Assembly (NCBI RefSeq): GCF_002223055.1
Contig: NZ_NKFL01000004.1
Coordinates: 186,001 to 250,000, forward strand
DNA length: 64,000 bases
Source: Burkholderia sp. HI2500
Lineage (GTDB): Bacteria; Pseudomonadota; Gammaproteobacteria; Burkholderiales; Burkholderiaceae
Reading direction: 5' to 3'
The notes beneath the pieces were generated by a model. It worked only from the letters and a program-made list of their open reading frames with translations, was not told the DNA's origin and searched no databases. The first letter of the stretch is position 1; the number at the start of each line of letters is the position of its first letter. A program made the position numbers and the translations under genes. Shown here piece by piece: positions 60,111 through 64,000 of the stretch.

Positions 60111-60788
60111 TCAGAAGAGATCGAGGATGCGCCAGCCGCGGTTGCTTGCATGCGCGCGCAGCGTGTCGTCAGGGTTGGTCGCGATCGGGTCGGTGACTTT
60201 CTCGAGCAACGGGATGTCGTTGTGCGAGTCGCTGTAGAAATAGGTGTGCGGGAAGTCGCTCCATTGCTTGCCGAGCGACGCGAGCCACGCTTCGGTCCGC
60301 ACGATCTTGCCTTCGCGATAGCTCGGCGTGCCGGTCGGCCGGCCCGTGTACGGCGAATCGGGATGCCCGTCGGTCGTTTCGACCTCGCAGGCGATCAGCG
60401 TGTCGACGCCGAACGCGGACGCGATCGGGCGCGTGATGAATTCGTTGGTCGCCGTCACGACGCAGCACAGGTCGCCCGCATCGAGGTGCTTGCGCACGAG
60501 CTCGAGCGCGGCGGGTGTCATGGCGGGCCGGATCACCTCGTGCATGTACTGATCGTGCCATTCGGCCAGCTGCGCGCGCGAATACTTCGCGAGCGGCGTG
60601 ATCATCGCCGTGAGGTACGCGTGGATGTCGAGCTTGCCGGCCTTGTAGTCGGCGAAGAACTGATCGTTCTGACGCGAGAAGCTTTCCGCGTCGACGATGC
60701 CGAGCTTCACCATGAAGCGGCCCCATTCGTGGTCGCTATCGGTCGGGATCAGCGTGTGATCGAGGTCAAAGAGTGCCAGATTAGTCAT
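60111..60788 (-). CDS. HAD-IB family phosphatase (SerB-like)
   Basis: A 225-aa haloacid-dehalogenase-type hydrolase. Motif I LALFDLDHTLIPTDSDHEWG (nucleophile and acid/base Asp), motif II CCVVTATNEFITRPIA, and motif III/IV TYFYSDSHNDIPLLEKVTDPIATNPD. The subclass IB cap resembles phosphoserine phosphatase and histidinol-phosphatase-type enzymes. Substrate not assignable. Lies 11 nt after hda and 5 nt before pcnB on the same strand. Confidence 0.93.
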   Translation of the reverse strand: MTNLALFDLDHTLIPTDSDHEWGRFMVKLGIVDAESFSRQNDQFFADYKAGKLDIHAYLTAMITPLAKYSRAQLAEWHDQYMHEVIRPAMTPAALELVRKHLDAGDLCCVVTATNEFITRPIASAFGVDTLIACEVETTDGHPDSPYTGRPTGTPSYREGKIVRTEAWLASLGKQWSDFPHTYFYSDSHNDIPLLEKVTDPIATNPDDTLRAHASNRGWRILDLF

Positions 60789-60799
60789 GGAAGCGCATT

Positions 60800-61543
60800 T
60801 TACTCGAAGCGGTTCGGGCCCGTGCCCGGTGGTGTGATGTCGTCGCCGGGACGCGCCAGCATGCGGCGCAGCAACGGCAGCGTGACGGCGCGTTTCTGCT
60901 CGAGCGAGAAGCGGTCGAGCGCGTCGAGCAGCGCCATCAGGCTCGGCATGTCGCGGCGGAAATGGGTCAGCAGGTAGGCGGCGATGTCGTCGGTGAGCGC
61001 GATTCCGCGCTCCTTCGCCGCGAGCTTGAGCACGGCGATCTTGCCGGCGTCGGACGGCGGCGACAGGTGGAACACGAGCCCCCAGCCGAGGCGCGTGCGG
61101 AGATCCTCGCGCACGTCGAGCGCGAGCGGCGCCGCGGGGCCCGCCGCGACGAACGCGCTCGACGGGTGCGCGCGCACTTCGTTGAACAGGTTGAACAGCG
61201 CGACCTGCTGCGTGTCGCTCATCCGGTCGCAGTCGTCGATCGCGTAGATGCCGATGCGCGGGTCGAACGTGAACGCGCCGAGCGGGCTCTGCGGCGTCAG
61301 GTAGCGCGCATAGCCGTACGACGCGTCGCTCACGAGCGCCTGCAGCAGATGGGTGCGGCCGCAGCCGGGCTCGCCCCAGATGTAGAACGACCGGTCCGGC
61401 ACGGGGCCCGCCGCGAGCGCGAGGTCGAGCTTCTGCAGGCGCGAGATGAGCTCGTCGTTCTCCTCGTTCATGATGAAGTTGTCGAACGTGGCGGGCGGCG
61501 GCGTGCCGAGATCGAGCGTCAGTTGACGAGACACAACAGTCAC
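60800..61543 (-). CDS. hda: DnaA regulatory inactivator Hda
   Basis: A 247-aa DnaA-like AAA+ protein that promotes DnaA-ATP hydrolysis with the beta clamp (RIDA). The extreme N-terminus SRQLTLDL is a clamp-binding motif. Walker A-like FYIWGEPGCGRTHLLQAL, sensor and box VII region DLRTRLGWGLVFHL. Start is GTG at 61543 (next GTG 61534 also possible); there is no upstream ATG with family-like sequence. First gene of the hda-to-panB run, divergent from purM. Confidence 0.93.
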   Translation of the reverse strand: MTVVSRQLTLDLGTPPPATFDNFIMNEENDELISRLQKLDLALAAGPVPDRSFYIWGEPGCGRTHLLQALVSDASYGYARYLTPQSPLGAFTFDPRIGIYAIDDCDRMSDTQQVALFNLFNEVRAHPSSAFVAAGPAAPLALDVREDLRTRLGWGLVFHLSPPSDAGKIAVLKLAAKERGIALTDDIAAYLLTHFRRDMPSLMALLDALDRFSLEQKRAVTLPLLRRMLARPGDDITPPGTGPNRFE

Positions 61544-61784
61544 AATGCGGGTCGGTTGAAAATACGCGCGCCGTACGCCGGGCACGCGCCGGGGCTTGCG
61601 TCTTCACGGGCTTCACGCGCGGCCGCACGCACGGCGCCACGCCGGTTTCGGCGCGGTTCGCTCGGCGATGAAAACGGGGACGTGTTGACCAAGATGCAAT
61701 CCCTGACGATTCGGTGCTGGGAATTCCGGCCAACGGGCCGGCTTCGGGTAAAATCGCATTTTACCGACCTTCTCGCATTCCCCC

Positions 61785-62840
61785 ATGAATCCTCCGAAAT
61801 CCGCTCCCGACGCTCAGGGTCTGTCCTATCGCGACGCAGGTGTCGACATCGACGCGGGCGACGCACTCATCGACAAGATCAAGCCTTTTGCGAAGAAAAC
61901 CCTGCGCGACGGCGTGCTCGGCGGCATCGGCGGGTTCGGCGCGCTGTTCGAAGTGCCGAAGAAGTACAAGGAGCCCGTGCTCGTATCGGGCACCGACGGC
62001 GTGGGCACCAAGCTCAAGCTGGCGTTTCATCTGAACAAACACGACACCGTCGGCCAGGATCTCGTCGCGATGAGCGTGAACGACATCCTCGTGCAGGGCG
62101 CCGAGCCGCTGTTCTTCCTCGACTACTTCGCGTGCGGCAAGCTCGACGTCGACACCGCCGCAACGGTCGTCAAGGGCATCGCGCAGGGTTGCGAACTGTC
62201 GGGCTGCGCGCTGATCGGCGGTGAGACGGCCGAAATGCCGGGCATGTACCCGGACGGCGAATACGACCTGGCCGGCTTCGCGGTCGGCGCGGTCGAGAAG
62301 AGCAAGATCATCGACGGCAGCACGATCGCCGAAGGCGACGTGGTGCTGGGCCTCGCATCGAGCGGCATCCACTCGAACGGCTTCTCGCTCGTGCGCAAGA
62401 TCATCGAGCGCGCGAACCCCGACCTGTCGGCCGATTTCCACGGCCGCTCGCTGGCCGACGCGCTGATGGCCCCCACGCGCATCTACGTGAAGCCGCTGCT
62501 CGCACTGATGCAGAAGCTGTCGGTGAAGGGCATGGCGCACATCACGGGCGGCGGTCTCGTCGAGAACATTCCGCGCGTGCTGCGCGAAGGCCTCACCGCC
62601 GAGCTCGACCAGAACGCATGGCCGCTGCCGCCGCTGTTCAAGTGGCTGCAGGAGCACGGCGGTGTCGCCGATGCCGAAATGCACCGCGTGTTCAACTGCG
62701 GCATCGGCATGGCCGTGATCGTGTCGGCGGCCGATGCCGACGCAGCGATCGCCGACCTGACCGCCGCCGGCGAACAGGTGTGGAAGATCGGCACCGTGCG
62801 TGCGACCCGCGAAGGCGAGGCGCAGACGGTCGTGGTCTGA
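61785..62840 (+). CDS. purM: Phosphoribosylformylglycinamidine cyclo-ligase (AIR synthetase)
   Basis: A 351-aa purine-biosynthesis enzyme closing FGAM to AIR. Motifs: [99 protein letters not shown] and [18 protein letters not shown] at 61785. Divergent from hda; strong terminator after the stop. Confidence 0.98.
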   Translation: MNPPKSAPDAQGLSYRDAGVDIDAGDALIDKIKPFAKKTLRDGVLGGIGGFGALFEVPKKYKEPVLVSGTDGVGTKLKLAFHLNKHDTVGQDLVAMSVNDILVQGAEPLFFLDYFACGKLDVDTAATVVKGIAQGCELSGCALIGGETAEMPGMYPDGEYDLAGFAVGAVEKSKIIDGSTIAEGDVVLGLASSGIHSNGFSLVRKIIERANPDLSADFHGRSLADALMAPTRIYVKPLLALMQKLSVKGMAHITGGGLVENIPRVLREGLTAELDQNAWPLPPLFKWLQEHGGVADAEMHRVFNCGIGMAVIVSAADADAAIADLTAAGEQVWKIGTVRATREGEAQTVVV

Positions 62841-62868
62841 CGCACTGCCCGCAGCAGATGCAGCAAGG

Positions 62869-62904
62869 AAAGCCGCCCGGAGTCGATCCGGGCGGTTTTT
62901 TTTT
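62869..62904 (+). terminator. Terminator after purM
   Basis: CCGCCCGG-AGTCGAT-CCGGGCGG followed by nine T residues (62896-62904): a textbook Rho-independent terminator. Confidence 0.92.
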
Positions 62905-62952
62905 CGGGCGTTGCGTGGCGTACGGGCGCGCGCCGATGAAGGAGGGACGACG

Positions 62953-63348
62953 ATGACCGAAGACGAACGCGCGATCCGCGAGCTCGTGGACAACTGGTTC
63001 GTGTCGAGCCGGCGTGGCGACCTGGCGACGGTGCTCGACCTGATCGCCGACGACGCGATCTTCATGGTGGCCGGCAAGCCGCCGTTCGACAAGGCGGCGT
63101 TTGCGGCCGCGTCGCGCGACGCGAACGCCGGGGGCGGCAACGCGGCGACGATCGACGGCCGTTACCGGATCGACGAACTGCGCGTGCTGGGCGACTGGGC
63201 GTACATGCGCAATTTCATCGAGATCGAGGCGACCCCGCCGGGCGGCGAGACGATCCGCCGTTCGGGCCATACGCTGACGATCTTCCGCAAGGCCGACGGC
63301 CGCTGGCAGCTCGTGCGCGACGCGAATCTGGTGACGCTCGCGCAGTGA
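62953..63348 (+). CDS. Small SgcJ/DUF4440-type NTF2-like protein
   Basis: A 131-aa alpha+beta cone-fold protein of the SnoaL/DUF4440 kind: TEDERAIRELVDNWFVSSRRGDLATVLDLIADDAIFMVAGKPPFDK, then strands RIDELRVLGDWAYMRNFIEIEATP and RSGHTLTIFRKADGRWQLVRDANLV. Such proteins are small-molecule binders or isomerase-like; no reaction can be assigned. GGAGGGA (62941-62947) precedes the ATG at 62953. It stands between the purM terminator and the convergent TetA-like transporter. Confidence 0.85.
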   Translation: MTEDERAIRELVDNWFVSSRRGDLATVLDLIADDAIFMVAGKPPFDKAAFAAASRDANAGGGNAATIDGRYRIDELRVLGDWAYMRNFIEIEATPPGGETIRRSGHTLTIFRKADGRWQLVRDANLVTLAQ

Positions 63349-63370
63349 GCGCGGCGGTGCGCGCCGACGC

Positions 63371-64000
63371 TCATGCGGACGGCCGTGTCGCGCCCGCCGG
63401 CCGCGCACCGGCCAGCAACGGCGGGACGAGCAGATAAAGCAGCGCGGCCGCGGCCCAGACGAGCCCCGGCCACGTCGCGCGTGTCGCCGCATAGGTCGCG
63501 GTGACGACCAGCGGCCCCGCGACGCCGATCAGGCTCGCCACGCTCGCGAGCGCGCCTTGCAGTTCACCCTGGCGCGCATCGTCGACCTGCCGCGCGAGCA
63601 TCGCCTGCAGGGCCGGCAGCGTCATGCCGCCCGCCGCGAACAGCGGCAGCAGCGCGAACGGTACCCACGCGGCGGTCGCGAACGCGATCGCCGCGAGCCC
63701 GAGCGCGTCGCCCGCGAGGCCCAGAGCCAGCGCACGGCGCTCGCCGAGCCGCGCGATCAGCGGCCCGATCGCGAAGGCCTGCGCGAGCGCGTGACACGCG
63801 CCGTACCCCGCCAGCGACAGCCCCGCGATCGGCGTCGACCAGCCGAAATGCTCCTGGCCGTACAGGATCCACAGTGTTGCCGGTGCCTGCGACACCAGCG
63901 CCACGATCACGTAAATGCCGATCAGCGGTGCGAGCGCGGGCGTGCCGGTCAGCTGTCGCAGGCTCGCGAACGGATTGAGCGCGCCAACCGCATGGCCTTC
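63371..64000 (-). CDS. TetA-like MFS exporter (5' end beyond window)
   Basis: The C-terminal 209 residues of a major facilitator, reading in from the right edge (EGHAVGALNPFASLRQL...). The second six-helix half follows the Tet(A)/TCR family: ALVSQAPATLWILYGQEHFGWSTPIAGLSLAGYGACHALAQAFAIGPLIARLGERRALALGL, and ALQAMLARQVDDARQGELQGALASVASLIGVAGPL. The latter matches the conserved QGELQG region of tetracycline exporters. Probably a chromosomal drug/H+ antiporter; tetracycline specificity cannot be claimed. Stop at 63371-63373. Confidence 0.88.
   Translation of the reverse strand, partial: EGHAVGALNPFASLRQLTGTPALAPLIGIYVIVALVSQAPATLWILYGQEHFGWSTPIAGLSLAGYGACHALAQAFAIGPLIARLGERRALALGLAGDALGLAAIAFATAAWVPFALLPLFAAGGMTLPALQAMLARQVDDARQGELQGALASVASLIGVAGPLVVTATYAATRATWPGLVWAAAALLYLLVPPLLAGARPAGATRPSA

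Overview
The window is a GC-rich, gene-dense stretch of a beta-proteobacterial main chromosome. Gene content and order point to Burkholderia, most likely the B. cepacia complex: oxyR-katG-dps, queA-tgt-yajC-secDF, grpE-thioredoxin-dnaK-dnaJ-pabBC, hda-HAD-pcnB-folK-dnk-panB, and a BPSL0067-type gene. This assignment is by recognition; no search was run. No rRNA, tRNA, CRISPR array, prophage or transposase gene was seen.

Layout. 1-2650: two YceI-like periplasmic proteins and an MFS symporter. 2666-4285: an S41 protease with a 9-bp tandem repeat. 4490-10595 (minus): queA, tgt, yajC, secD and secF, covering queuosine tRNA modification and the Sec accessory complex. 10763-17815: recG, then the peroxide-defence cluster oxyR, katG, a 46-aa small protein and dps. 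18091-20671: ubiA facing proC and a YggS-type PLP protein. 20803-26564 (minus): an FAD-linked oxidase and glcD, glcE, glcF. A 310-bp non-coding element with perfect terminal inverted repeats sits between glcE and glcF. 26738-28590: cobalamin adenosyltransferase and flavohaemoglobin hmp with an NsrR-like operator. 28665-29320: a VapBC/Phd-type toxin-antitoxin pair. 29445-37563 (minus): aroG, tldD, a nitrilase-family amidase and yhdP. 37790-42960: glnE and a secreted multidomain metallopeptidase. 43153-45724 (minus): nadK-recN.

45856-55423: hrcA, hemH, hsp15 (hslR), grpE, a thioredoxin-like gene, dnaK, dnaJ and pabBC. Sigma-32-like promoters precede grpE and dnaK. 55431-56257 (minus): a lower-GC two-gene cassette, a BPSL0067-family putative peptidoglycan amidase overlapping a secreted STY0301-like partner. 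It looks like an orphan effector-immunity pair. 56445-61543 (minus): hda, a HAD-IB phosphatase, pcnB, folK, a deoxynucleoside kinase and panB. 61785-64000: purM, a small NTF2-like protein and the 3' part of a TetA-like MFS exporter running off the window.

Most of the window is core housekeeping. The parts that stand out are the MITE-like element that splits the glcEF junction, the BPSL0067/STY0301 cassette, the short genes and long leader around katG, a 53-aa exported peptide gene tail-to-tail with hsp15, and the toxin-antitoxin module with its CTAG-rich operator.
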